Below, in pieces: positions 30,306 to 36,958 of a stretch of 40,738 bases of DNA. The stretch is from a virus: the IMG/VR virus record IMGVR_UViG_3300007775_000016, positions 1 through 40,738 of that record; one strand, given 5' to 3'. The notes below the pieces were generated by a model. That model did no database searches, was not told where the DNA came from, and was given only the letters and a program-made list of their open reading frames with translations. The translations under genes were made by a program, and so were the position numbers. Each line of letters begins with the position of its first letter. Position 1 is the first letter of the stretch.

Positions 30306-31339
30306 GCCTGAATCTCCGGCCACGCTTTATGCTCAACACCATCGAGCAGGCTGTAGCCGAATGACTTCTTGCCTGCCCTCACCATATTGTTGTTGACGTT
30401 TACGATATCTGCGCCGTTTTCGTAGAACTTTCCACCAGACCACGCGCCGATGCGACCATGGTGTCCACTTGATACAGGGAACCACTCACCCCACTGCTTG
30501 AAGAAAAACGGCACACCAGCGGCTTCGCACTGATCGCGCAGTAACCGCGCCCAATCGGGATGCATCGGCCTAGCCCTCGGGCCGGATTCGCCGCCGACGA
30601 CGACCCAATCGAGACCCAGTTCATCAGATGTGCCTGTTCCGTAACAATGCGGACATCCATTCGCACCGGTGTCGTATTCGTAATATTCACCTTCAGCACA
30701 GCGGGAGCATTCTGAGTACGCCAACCCATCAAGTGTAAGATCAATTCCACCAAGCAGCGGCTCAGCACTGATCCAGCGCACAGCGGCGGGTGTCTGTAGC
30801 AACAACGGAATGCGCTCATCGGCTGTTGCCTGATCCTCGACGGATACGCCAAGCCAAACATTTGGCAGCGGAAAAGAAACAGGCCAAACTCTTTCTCTAT
30901 CAAAGTGCGTAATGAAATCCAGCATCCTATCTGGCCGTTTAGTTAAAACCTGAAAGGTGTGGCTTGGAGAGTCAGCCATCACATCGAAAACCCGCTCAAT
31001 GAAATCGAACGACACATCCTCATGGAATAGATCGCTCATGGAGTTGACGAATACCATACGTGGACGCTTCCAGCGTAGCGGATGCTCAAGACGCTCTGGG
31101 TGGCACTGTACGTCTGTGAACTTGCGTTTGCACGTCCAATGTCCAGTAACATCTTTCGGTCTGATGTATTCATGGGGAATGCAATCAGCTTCAGGGGTTG
31201 GAACGCAAACCTCCTGCTTACCATAAAACCGAGGCCAGATGCGCTCGGCATAGCAGTGCTTGCATCCTTGGCTGACTTTGGTGCAGCCGGTGACCGGGTT
31301 CCAGACTTCGTCAGTCCATTCGATCTTTGATTTTGTCAT
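30302..31339 (-). CDS. Gp37/Gp68 family (DUF5131) protein, free-standing copy
   Basis: A 345-residue protein starting MTKSKIEWTDEVWNPVTGC. C19, C26 and C29 (CTKVSQGCKHC) make the three-Cys motif that resembles an iron-sulphur or radical-SAM-type site. Shared blocks with the fused copy include MVFVNSMSDLFHEDV, HTFQVLTKRP, PNVWLGVSVEDQATADER and GVPFFFKQWGEW. Unlike that copy it has a CxxC...CxxC insertion (CSRCAEGEYYEY ... CPHCYGTG), a possible zinc finger. It is preceded by the repeated 74-bp leader and a ribosome-binding site (GGAGGGG). Confidence 0.88.
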   Translation of the reverse strand: MTKSKIEWTDEVWNPVTGCTKVSQGCKHCYAERIWPRFYGKQEVCVPTPEADCIPHEYIRPKDVTGHWTCKRKFTDVQCHPERLEHPLRWKRPRMVFVNSMSDLFHEDVSFDFIERVFDVMADSPSHTFQVLTKRPDRMLDFITHFDRERVWPVSFPLPNVWLGVSVEDQATADERIPLLLQTPAAVRWISAEPLLGGIDLTLDGLAYSECSRCAEGEYYEYDTGANGCPHCYGTGTSDELGLDWVVVGGESGPRARPMHPDWARLLRDQCEAAGVPFFFKQWGEWFPVSSGHHGRIGAWSGGKFYENGADIVNVNNNMVRAGKKSFGYSLLDGVEHKAWPEIQA

Positions 31340-31410
31340 CTCGCCCCTCCATGGTCTCGACCCGTCCGGGCGGGGGACCGTGCAATTTCTCTGTCCTGAT
31401 AAATTGTCAT
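31337..31410 (-). repeat. 74-bp repeated leader, copy B (before Gp37/Gp68)
   Basis: The segment from the start codon of the Gp37/Gp68 gene upstream is a close copy of 33017-33090. Shared parts are CTCGACCC(A/G)TCCGGGCGGGGGACCGTGCAA, the ribosome-binding site GGAGG-n-GCGAG, and an AT-rich inverted repeat (CAATTT/AAATTG, 31383-31406). The GC part can form CCCG/CGGG hairpins. It may be a promoter-operator or an mRNA leader that controls translation. Confidence 0.75.
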
Positions 31411-31414
31411 CACC

Positions 31415-31771
31415 TCAATCCCACCGGATCAGGACGCCATGGAACGGGAAGCCATACTCTCCTTTGAAAAAGTCACGGAACGCTTCAACCGTTTTGAAGC
31501 CGTCATCCAGTGCCAGCTTTTGGATATGGCCAACACCGAGCGCCACACCGTCCAGCTTCATGCCTGCCTCTGTCATCCGCACTTCCTGCGTGTATTCGCA
31601 GACAGCATCGCGCAGCTTCCTGCATGATTTCGTGCGCATGCCGGTATAGAGCTGCAGCGCCTCTCCCGGTCGTGGCTTTCGCTTATCCTTGCGAACAGCG
31701 CGGATCGTCTGGCGCTTCCGCCCTGACTCCACATCATCAGCGAAACAGGCTTTGAAGTTGTAGGCGGTCAT
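31415..31771 (-). CDS. ASCH-like domain phage protein
   Basis: A 118-residue protein: MTAYNFKACFADDVESGRKR, QTIRAVRKDKRKPRPGEALQ, LYTGMRTKSCRKLRDAV, ending FFKGEYGFPFHGVLIRWD. The order K-x-T-I-R...PGexlqLYtGmRtk.c.kL...FpFhG.liRWd is that of small phage proteins with the PUA-like ASCH fold, thought to bind RNA or modified bases. It is coupled to the previous gene (ATGA). The leader repeat follows it. Confidence 0.72.
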   Translation of the reverse strand: MTAYNFKACFADDVESGRKRQTIRAVRKDKRKPRPGEALQLYTGMRTKSCRKLRDAVCEYTQEVRMTEAGMKLDGVALGVGHIQKLALDDGFKTVEAFRDFFKGEYGFPFHGVLIRWD

Positions 31772-32202
31772 TTCATCACCTCACCATTGCTATTGGCATT
31801 GCATTTGACGATATGCTCTGAGCTAAGGAGGTTGCCCCACCATCCGCGATAGTGTGCGCCGCCAATGTGTCCAGAGCCGTTAACAGCGATCTTGTCATCA
31901 AGGATGTCGGTTACTATTGCGTGGAATGGCTCATACCTCCGCCCATGGTTGTAGCGGATGATCCGGTCGCCTTTTTGAAGCTCGACATCATTACCATTTT
32001 CGTCTTTAACGATCTTTGGCCCATTTCCCCAGGCATATTGTGCAGCCTTGTCGCGGCGTACCTGAGCCTTATGGTCATCGATAGCGCGACCTAGTGATTC
32101 TCGCAGCTCTTTCGCTGCATTGATGGTGAACTTCTGGTCTCCAATATGAATCGGAAACTGAGTATCGCTATGCACAAAAACTGCTTGGGTTCCTATACTC
32201 AT
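31768..32202 (-). CDS. Hypothetical early protein
   Basis: A 144-residue protein, MSIGTQAVFVHSDTQFPIHI... It has a charged helix (AKELRESLGRAIDDHKAQVR) and a beta-rich C-terminal half (KGDRIIRYNHGRRYEPFHAI, GGAHYRGWWGNL). I do not recognise it. A ribosome-binding site (AGGGGTGG) precedes the ATG at 32202, and the previous gene ends 2 nt upstream. Confidence 0.65.
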   Translation of the reverse strand: MSIGTQAVFVHSDTQFPIHIGDQKFTINAAKELRESLGRAIDDHKAQVRRDKAAQYAWGNGPKIVKDENGNDVELQKGDRIIRYNHGRRYEPFHAIVTDILDDKIAVNGSGHIGGAHYRGWWGNLLSSEHIVKCNANSNGEVMK

Positions 32203-32203
32203 A

Positions 32204-32467
32204 TCACCACCCCTGAAACTCTGGCAGAGCATTGATCTCATTCCTTGTCATCCAGACCTTTTGAAACTCGTATTTTTCCCCGGCTTCAAGATCGCGCAGC
32301 GTGTCCAGAGCATCGCCAACCTCCATGACACACCACTGATCATCGAAACAAAGTTTCGCCATCTCCATCCGCTCGGTGTTCGTAGCGCAATTCACATGGT
32401 GTCCGTGTTTGTGGTCATCCATGTCGATCGCCGCCATCTCGGTGCAATTACATTCGACAGATATCAC
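32204..32467 (-). CDS. Hypothetical early protein with His/Cys N-terminus
   Basis: An 87-residue protein that I start at GTG 32467, because GGAGGTG lies 5 nt upstream and the GTG overlaps the previous stop (GTGA). It reads VISVECNCTEMAAIDMDDHK, HGHHVNCATNTERMEMAKLC and ends VWMTRNEINALPEFQGW. The NALPEFQGW-type end is common among small phage proteins. The C/H pattern in the first 35 residues suggests metal binding. Function unknown. Confidence 0.65.
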   Translation of the reverse strand: MISVECNCTEMAAIDMDDHKHGHHVNCATNTERMEMAKLCFDDQWCVMEVGDALDTLRDLEAGEKYEFQKVWMTRNEINALPEFQGW

Positions 32468-32706
32468 CTCACCACCTCCAGTAGCGGCAGTCGTTCGACG
32501 GTGACGGCGTGGCCATGCGCGGAGGCATCGGCCATCGCTTCCACTTCGATGTTCGGATCGACTGCCTTGTAGTCTTTGCATCGGCCGCGAAACGGGCACT
32601 CGCATGTCAGGCATGCCTGCAGCGGGATCCGGTGCTGATAGTTGTTGCCGAAGCGGCGAGGGCCGCCTTTGCCGCATGAGATCATGGTGTGACTACGCAT
32701 GGGCAT
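32464..32706 (-). CDS. Cys-rich early protein
   Basis: An 80-residue protein (in-frame ATGs at 32706, 32700 and 32685 are all possible starts). ACLTCECPFRGRCKDYK carries four Cys in a tight CxxCxCxxxxxC arrangement, and another Cys lies upstream (ISCGKGG). It probably binds a metal. The C-terminal half is acidic and helical. Function unknown. It overlaps both neighbours, as is usual in this operon. Confidence 0.6.
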   Translation of the reverse strand: MPMRSHTMISCGKGGPRRFGNNYQHRIPLQACLTCECPFRGRCKDYKAVDPNIEVEAMADASAHGHAVTVERLPLLEVVR

Positions 32707-33019
32707 AGATCGTCTGCTTGGCCCGCTCGAGGCGCTTGATCAGAAGCTGGATGCGCGACGATGCAACAACGCTGTGCACCTCTGCGCTCTCCGGATGTTC
32801 AAGAATGTTGAAGGCCTTCTGGATTTCGATCTCGGCGAACTCAAGATCGGCATGTATCTGCGCGCGCTTCCACATCCGCTCCCGCGCGATAAACAGATCA
32901 AGCTCGATTTCCAACCGATCGAACCTTGCCTCTATAGATGGGCTGCACTCCCACTTGGATATGTTGTCACGGACTGAGGTGCGGGAAAGGGCGGGGTTGG
33001 CTTGGGGCGCTGTGTTCAT
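32693..33019 (-). CDS. Hypothetical helical early protein
   Basis: A 108-residue, mostly helical protein: IEARFDRLEIELDLFIARER, DLEFAEIEIQKAFNILEHP, SRIQLLIKRLERAKQTIY. Two or three long charged helices suggest a coiled coil or helical bundle. I do not recognise the family. It is preceded by copy A of the 74-bp repeated leader, so it may be expressed or controlled like the Gp37/Gp68 gene. Confidence 0.65.
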   Translation of the reverse strand: MNTAPQANPALSRTSVRDNISKWECSPSIEARFDRLEIELDLFIARERMWKRAQIHADLEFAEIEIQKAFNILEHPESAEVHSVVASSRIQLLIKRLERAKQTIYAHA

Positions 33020-33090
33020 CTCGCACCTCCGTGTGCTCGACCCATCCGGGCGGGGGACCGTGCAAATTTACTATCCTGTAAATTTGTCAT
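33017..33090 (-). repeat. 74-bp repeated leader, copy A
   Basis: Exactly the same length as copy B (31337-31410) and about four fifths identical by eye. It contains the perfect inverted repeat CAAATTTA (33063-33070) / TAAATTTG (33079-33086) next to the conserved block CTCGACCC-n-TCCGGGCGGGGGACCGTGCAA and the ribosome-binding site. Base changes between the copies keep the GC stem (CCCG with CGGG or TGGG). Confidence 0.75.
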
Positions 33091-33242
33091 CCCTGAGCCC
33101 CGTCAACCATACGTCGAACTTCGGCACTGTCGTGCTCGCTGAGTGTCCGGGCATTGCACCAGGTGGCGACAAAGAGTCTGCCTAGCCAACCGATCAGCAG
33201 GAGCAGGAATAGCCCTGCGAGAATGTAGAGTGTTAGGAGCAT
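33087..33242 (-). CDS. Small single-pass membrane protein
   Basis: A 51-residue protein, MLLTLYILAGLFLLLLIGWL, then GRLFVATWCNARTLSEHDS and AEVRRMVDGAQG. The first 20 residues are one membrane helix and the rest is charged and cytoplasmic (positive-inside near GR). It starts 4 nt after the previous stop with TAGGAG nearby. Possible roles are superinfection exclusion or membrane anchoring; nothing is specific. Confidence 0.65.
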   Translation of the reverse strand: MLLTLYILAGLFLLLLIGWLGRLFVATWCNARTLSEHDSAEVRRMVDGAQG

Positions 33243-33245
33243 GGT

Positions 33246-33533
33246 TTAGCCCTCCTGTGCATCGCTGGCGATATCGCCGACTGTTGTTTGTGGTGTCATG
33301 AATCGGTTGTGTGCCCACATCGAGGCGGTGATGCCGAGCGGGCCTGCAATGAGATATGCAGTGCATGCCAGCAGACCGCCGTCCGGCAGCGCCTTGTAGA
33401 GCACTAGGTGCGTGCCGCCGATAAAGAAACTGGTGATCGCCGCCGCGCCGTACTGTCCGGTGTTGACGTTCCGGCTCTGAAAACCGAGCGCGAACACCGT
33501 TGCGAAGGTGGCGAGGAATATCCAGAGGGCCAT
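33246..33533 (-). CDS. Membrane protein, three predicted helices
   Basis: A 95-residue protein: MALWIFLATFATVFALGFQ, GAAAITSFFIGGTHLVLYKA and LLACTAYLIAGPLGITASMW are three hydrophobic segments, followed by a polar tail. I do not recognise the family. The start overlaps the previous stop (ATGA). Together with the next small membrane gene it forms a membrane pair in the early operon, where exclusion proteins are often found. Confidence 0.65.
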   Translation of the reverse strand: MALWIFLATFATVFALGFQSRNVNTGQYGAAAITSFFIGGTHLVLYKALPDGGLLACTAYLIAGPLGITASMWAHNRFMTPQTTVGDIASDAQEG

Positions 33534-34009
33534 CACCCTTCCCCCTCAACCACAGCGAGCATAACGCAGACTTCGGTGATCATTTCGCGCAGCTCAACGG
33601 CGATCCGTTGGCGCTCTTTTGAGGATAGCTCCTTCCCCTTCTCTGAATCATCTCGGGTGGACTCAAACACTTCGCGCATCACATCGCCGACCATTTCGGC
33701 GTCCGGCAGCTCTGCCGGCAGCGTGAACACCATGCGCCCGAGCTCATGCTCCAGCGTATCGAGCGAGGCCTTGTCCATACCATCCATCAGATTGCATATC
33801 CACGACTCAAGGAATGGTCGCTCCTGCTGATTCGGGTCGATCCGTTTATGGAAATCCTTCGGCTTCATGCCTGCAGACTCGGCTGCCAGCTCGAGGGTCA
33901 TCGGCTTGATCTTGCGACCGCACCCAGCGAAGCGGGCGCCACCTTTCACATGCACCACCGAATCGTGGTAGTGAGCCAGCACCCGATGCTTGGCGCGTTT
34001 GGTTTTCAT
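33533..34009 (-). CDS. Possible CII/CP76-like regulatory protein
   Basis: A 158-residue protein with a basic N-terminus (MKTKRAKHRVLAHYHDSVVH) and a segment LELAAESAGMKPKDFHKRID-PNQQERPF that resembles the CP76/CII-like HTH (LA-x2-xGM-x-P-x2-x-x-K-x-xP). The C-terminal half is acidic and helical. It starts 2 nt after the serine recombinase stop. It may regulate lysogeny. The family match is weak, and a different role is possible. Confidence 0.5.
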   Translation of the reverse strand: MKTKRAKHRVLAHYHDSVVHVKGGARFAGCGRKIKPMTLELAAESAGMKPKDFHKRIDPNQQERPFLESWICNLMDGMDKASLDTLEHELGRMVFTLPAELPDAEMVGDVMREVFESTRDDSEKGKELSSKERQRIAVELREMITEVCVMLAVVEGEG

Positions 34010-34010
34010 A

Positions 34011-34817
34011 TTACTGCACATGGAAATCCTCCGCTCCATTACCCGTTGTTGAGGATGTACATGCAGAAGCAGAATGCTCTGCATGGATTTGCAGCTCCTC
34101 TTCTTCCCACTGCTCAAAGAGCTCCGCATTGACGGGGTTATTGAGAATGGCGCTGACGGTCGACGGCGCCCATACCTTCTTGCCGCCACGGGTTTTGTGA
34201 ACGGTGCCGCCCAGCGCATCGGCGATGGCTGTCGGACCAAGACCCTTGCGACGCGCCTCCCAGATAAACCGCATGGCCAGCTGCTCGCCGACATTCGGCA
34301 GACGCTTGCCATCCTCATAGCGCCAGCCGTAGGGCGCTTCGGCCGAGTGCTGTTCGCCGCGCGATCGTTTCAGATCGATCGAATCCTTCACCCGCTCGCC
34401 GATGCGCATGCTCTCGAAGGTCGCCTGACCGGCTGCGATGGTGAAGATGTAGAGACCCATGGCTGTGGAGGTGTCGACGCTGCCGCCACCGATATCGATA
34501 ATGTGCAGGGCGCTGCCCATCTTGCGAATAAGCTCTTCGGTCTGCAGCGCTTCAACGGTGTTGCGGAAGATGCGATCCATCTTGGTGGTGACCAGTACAG
34601 CGCCTTCGGTTCTCTTCACCTTGTCCAACGCCGTCTGCAATCCCTCCCGATGCTCCATGCTGCGGCCGGTGACGCCCTCATCACTACACATCAGATGCAG
34701 ATCCAGCCCGTAGAGTTTGCAGTAGAGCGTGATCCGCTCCTGTTGCGCCTCAAGGCTGTCGCCGTCGACCTGCTTGTCGGTCGATACGCGGATGTATCCG
34801 ATGGCTGGGCGAGTCAT
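34011..34817 (-). CDS. Serine recombinase (resolvase/invertase type)
   Basis: A 268-residue protein. The resolvase catalytic domain is clear: AIGYIRVSTDKQVDGDSLEA with nucleophile Ser12, then SDEGVTGRSMEHREGLQTAL and VTTKMDRIFRNTVEA. A Recombinase domain (about 160-240) follows: APYGWRYEDGKRLPNV, then GLGPTAIADALGG. It lacks the zinc-ribbon/coiled-coil tail of large serine integrases. The ATG overlaps the previous stop (ATGA). The target is unknown; no inverted-repeat pair for a DNA switch was seen near the fibre genes. Confidence 0.9.
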   Translation of the reverse strand: MTRPAIGYIRVSTDKQVDGDSLEAQQERITLYCKLYGLDLHLMCSDEGVTGRSMEHREGLQTALDKVKRTEGAVLVTTKMDRIFRNTVEALQTEELIRKMGSALHIIDIGGGSVDTSTAMGLYIFTIAAGQATFESMRIGERVKDSIDLKRSRGEQHSAEAPYGWRYEDGKRLPNVGEQLAMRFIWEARRKGLGPTAIADALGGTVHKTRGGKKVWAPSTVSAILNNPVNAELFEQWEEEELQIHAEHSASACTSSTTGNGAEDFHVQ

Positions 34818-34975
34818 GTTCTCACCTCGCGAGCTGTCGCCTCTTCCAGAATCATTGGGCCAAGACATTCTGAACAGCATGGGCACCCATCTTCTTTGGC
34901 TTCCTCTAGCTGTTTGTCAGTCAGCACTTCGATATGATCACACACAACACACCTGCACTTGAGTTTAACGGTCAT
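34814..34975 (-). CDS. Zinc-finger mini-protein
   Basis: A 53-residue protein: MTVKLKCRCVVCDHIEVLTD, KQLEEAKEDGCPCCSECLG, PMILEEATAREVRT. C7, C9, C12 and the later CPCCSEC make a compact zinc ribbon. Its ATG and stop overlap the neighbours by 4 nt each. It is like the small Com-type or zinc-ribbon proteins of early phage operons; the function is unknown. Confidence 0.75.
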   Translation of the reverse strand: MTVKLKCRCVVCDHIEVLTDKQLEEAKEDGCPCCSECLGPMILEEATAREVRT

Positions 34976-35238
34976 TGCATCGCACCTGTGGACAGTAATT
35001 GGGTGCCCGCCACATCTCTCTCGTCACGCACGGGGCGGGCGGGCTTACCACCACGCGGACAAAGCTCAATTTCCTTCTTTGGCGATGGCTGCATGGCGCA
35101 GGGCTCATCCTTTCTTTGGAGTTTCGGTTGTTTGCCAAACGGAGGTCGTCCAGCGCGACGACACCAGTGGCAGCTATCTGCTGAAAACTGTGATCTGTGA
35201 AGGTGACCACGTGAACAGATGTATTTATATGTGCTCAT
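34972..35238 (-). CDS. Zinc-ribbon-like early protein
   Basis: An 88-residue protein, MSTYKYICSRGHLHRSQFSA, DSCHWCRRAGRPPFGKQPK, with a basic remainder. C8 and H12/H14 with CHWC at 23-26 could bind zinc. The rest contains another Cys pair and looks disordered. ATGA overlap with the previous gene. Function unknown. Confidence 0.65.
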   Translation of the reverse strand: MSTYKYICSRGHLHRSQFSADSCHWCRRAGRPPFGKQPKLQRKDEPCAMQPSPKKEIELCPRGGKPARPVRDERDVAGTQLLSTGAMQ

Positions 35239-35444
35239 GCAGCGACCTCGCCCGAATTTACCTGCTGCCAGGCGCGAAGATTGTTCTCGGCGATGTGCAG
35301 ATTGCGGCGGGCATTCATATATGCCTGTGGGTCGCGCCTTTTGGTGCAGCGCATGATGGTTTTATGATGACGGACTGCCGCCTCGGCTTTCTCGATACAG
35401 TCGGAGACGCCGACGGTGTGTGGAACTCTATGTGCAAGTGGCAT
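35235..35444 (-). CDS. Small helical early protein
   Basis: A 69-residue protein: MPLAHRVPHTVGVSDCIEKA, EAAVRHHKTIMRCTKRRDP, QAYMNARRNLHIAENNLRAW. It has a strong ribosome-binding site (AAAGGAGG) and overlaps the next gene by ATGA. Basic helices suggest nucleic acid binding; the family is not recognised. Confidence 0.65.
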   Translation of the reverse strand: MPLAHRVPHTVGVSDCIEKAEAAVRHHKTIMRCTKRRDPQAYMNARRNLHIAENNLRAWQQVNSGEVAA

Positions 35445-35447
35445 GGT

Positions 35448-35642
35448 TTAATCCTCCTTTCTGATGGCAGCAGCGTCGGCGGAGTGCACTTCCAACACTC
35501 CGCCTTGCTTCCTTCTGCTGTTGGAACTTGCTGCGGGCGTTCTGCCCATCGAAATAGGGTGGAGCACCGACCCATGGTGGTGGGTGGCCGGTGCTCCGAC
35601 ACGACCGGGCAGGGAGGGGAAGGGAAGGGGTTGCCCGATCAT
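35448..35642 (-). CDS. Small Pro-rich early protein (possible)
   Basis: A 64-residue frame starting MIGQPLPFPSLPGRVGAPAT, with a HHHGSV segment and a basic end. The ATG overlaps the previous stop by ATGA, the normal junction in this operon, and without it a ~190-nt gap would interrupt an otherwise gapless array. No domain is visible. Confidence 0.5.
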   Translation of the reverse strand: MIGQPLPFPSLPGRVGAPATHHHGSVLHPISMGRTPAASSNSRRKQGGVLEVHSADAAAIRKED

Positions 35643-35818
35643 GATTTGATCTCGTCTTTTGTCTGTTTGTCGAATGCCGCTGTGAATGAAGGCTTGCCAC
35701 GGTATGCATCGCATCCTTCGCGCCAGCAGACTTTCGATGATGGAAAATGCCTCCAGTCGTGCCTGCCGAAAAAGCAGCGCAGCCAACCGAGTATGGATGA
35801 TCCCCTTCCCTTACTCAT
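35639..35818 (-). CDS. Small DUF1660-like zinc protein
   Basis: A 59-residue protein: MSKGRGSSILGWLRCFFGRH, DWRHFPSSKVCWREGCDAYR, then a basic tail. The LxCxxxxHxW...CxxxxC layout resembles DUF1660 prophage proteins, which probably bind zinc. The ATG lies 1 nt after the Cro-like gene stop. Confidence 0.6.
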   Translation of the reverse strand: MSKGRGSSILGWLRCFFGRHDWRHFPSSKVCWREGCDAYRGKPSFTAAFDKQTKDEIKS

Positions 35819-35819
35819 G

Positions 35820-36089
35820 TCAGGCCGCCTCTTGGTCTGGTCGCTGCATGTACTGACCGGCACCGGGGCAAATCTCGATGGGGTTTATCTCTTCGCCGGT
35901 GTATGCCTTGATTAACTCACAGATAACGGCCACAACCGATGTTTCCCCAGTCCATTCGGACGCTGGGAATTTTCCGCGAGCTTGCCAATTGCATATTCTG
36001 GCAACGGAGAAGTTCATGCCTCTGTATCGGCATGCCTTTGATATTGCCGCCGCACCACCCGCCTTTTCGATTGCTGTTTTGATATCCAT
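35820..36089 (-). CDS. Cro-like repressor (YdaS/Cro type)
   Basis: An 89-residue HTH protein: MDIKTAIEKAGGAAAISKAC, then FSVARICNWQARGKFPASEW. This is the YdaS/Cro pattern (A-x2-AGG-x3-xa-xx-x...V..W...G.iPa). It is the first gene of the early minus operon, divergent from the repressor, the standard immunity layout. I prefer the ATG at 36089; an in-frame ATG 39 nt upstream lies inside the promoter-operator region. Confidence 0.82.
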   Translation of the reverse strand: MDIKTAIEKAGGAAAISKACRYRGMNFSVARICNWQARGKFPASEWTGETSVVAVICELIKAYTGEEINPIEICPGAGQYMQRPDQEAA

Positions 36090-36096
36090 GGCCGAG

Positions 36097-36138
36097 AAGG
36101 TACAGAATATGTGTACCCGTGTCAACACAATATTGACT
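36097..36138. promoter_or_regulatory. Immunity region: divergent promoters and two operators
   Basis: Two 17-bp inverted repeats share a 5-7-5 layout: GTACA-n7-TGTAC (36100-36116) and GTCAA-n7-TTGAC (36121-36137). Their centres are 21 bp apart, two helical turns. On the minus strand a consensus TTGACA (36120-36125) with 17-nt spacing to TACCTT (36097-36102) makes an early promoter for cro. On the plus strand TTGACT (36133-36138) is a possible repressor -35 box with a poor -10 box. Confidence 0.65.
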
Positions 36139-36170
36139 TACGAAGTAAATGGAAAATGTACCCTTCACAA

Positions 36171-36944
36171 ATGAAACATTTGAATGCGGTGGATAGAATG
36201 CTTGATTGCATGAATGAGAAGCACATTCGTGATGTTGATCTATACACGGCCATTGGGGTGAGCAAACAACGGTTTGGGGGATGGAAGACCCGTGGATCAA
36301 TCCCAAAAGATATGCTCGAACCGGTTGCTAAGACATTAAATGTTTCACTCGAATGGTTAATGACTGGCAAAGACCCGAAGCGCAGCCTATCCGTGAAGCA
36401 GCGCCGGGTATCGGACATGATGAAACGCAACGGCATCCACGCCGAGGATCTGGAACTACTCACCCGTGGCAAGGTGAGTGCGGCGACCATTGAGCAGTGG
36501 CTATCAGGCTCCAGCGAACCGACCGATGCCGAGCTGAGTGCCGTCGCACCGCATCTCGGCATGCCACCGGACTACTTCCGCACCGGCGTGACCACCATCA
36601 AACATCACGGCGGGCCGGACCGGCGCGTGGTCGAGATGCCTGAAGGGTACGATCTGGCCACACCAGCGGCCCGTAAGCTGGCCGAGACGATCATCCGCAT
36701 GTCAGCAGTCGGAAGCCTTGACGATAAGCAGCTGGCGGCGATTTCGCAGCTTCTGGACGTGCCGCACCGTGATGAGGATGCGCGTATCCGCGAGATGGCC
36801 GAGATGACACTGGCCGATCGCGAAGTTAATATTCCGGAAGCGGATCGCCTGAAGGGGGCGGAACGCAAAGTGTGGATCGACCGGATGGTGCACGATTACA
36901 AGATCGAGATCGCGAAGGAACCGGAGAAGCGCAAAGCGGTATAA
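36171..36944 (+). CDS. Phage repressor with two HTH domains, no peptidase domain
   Basis: A 257-residue protein. Residues 1-66 are the phage CI-type HTH: YTAIGVSKQRFGGWKTRGSI, then LNVSLEWLMTG. Residues ~74-140 look like a second HTH (KVSAATIEQWLSGSSEPTDA, LGMPPDYFRTG). The rest is acidic/basic helix (RIREMAEMTLADREVNIPEA). There is no S24 LexA-like Ser/Lys protease, so induction cannot be by the usual RecA self-cleavage. Several in-frame ATGs (36156, 36171, 36198) exist; I use 36171 because it keeps the whole HTH. Confidence 0.8.
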   Translation: MKHLNAVDRMLDCMNEKHIRDVDLYTAIGVSKQRFGGWKTRGSIPKDMLEPVAKTLNVSLEWLMTGKDPKRSLSVKQRRVSDMMKRNGIHAEDLELLTRGKVSAATIEQWLSGSSEPTDAELSAVAPHLGMPPDYFRTGVTTIKHHGGPDRRVVEMPEGYDLATPAARKLAETIIRMSAVGSLDDKQLAAISQLLDVPHRDEDARIREMAEMTLADREVNIPEADRLKGAERKVWIDRMVHDYKIEIAKEPEKRKAV

Positions 36945-36958
36945 ACAGGGGGAAGGGG

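Noticed and set aside
33533-34318. 261-codon frame reaching far into the serine recombinase gene
   Set aside because: Only the part after the recombinase stop looks like protein; the ATG at 34009 is used.
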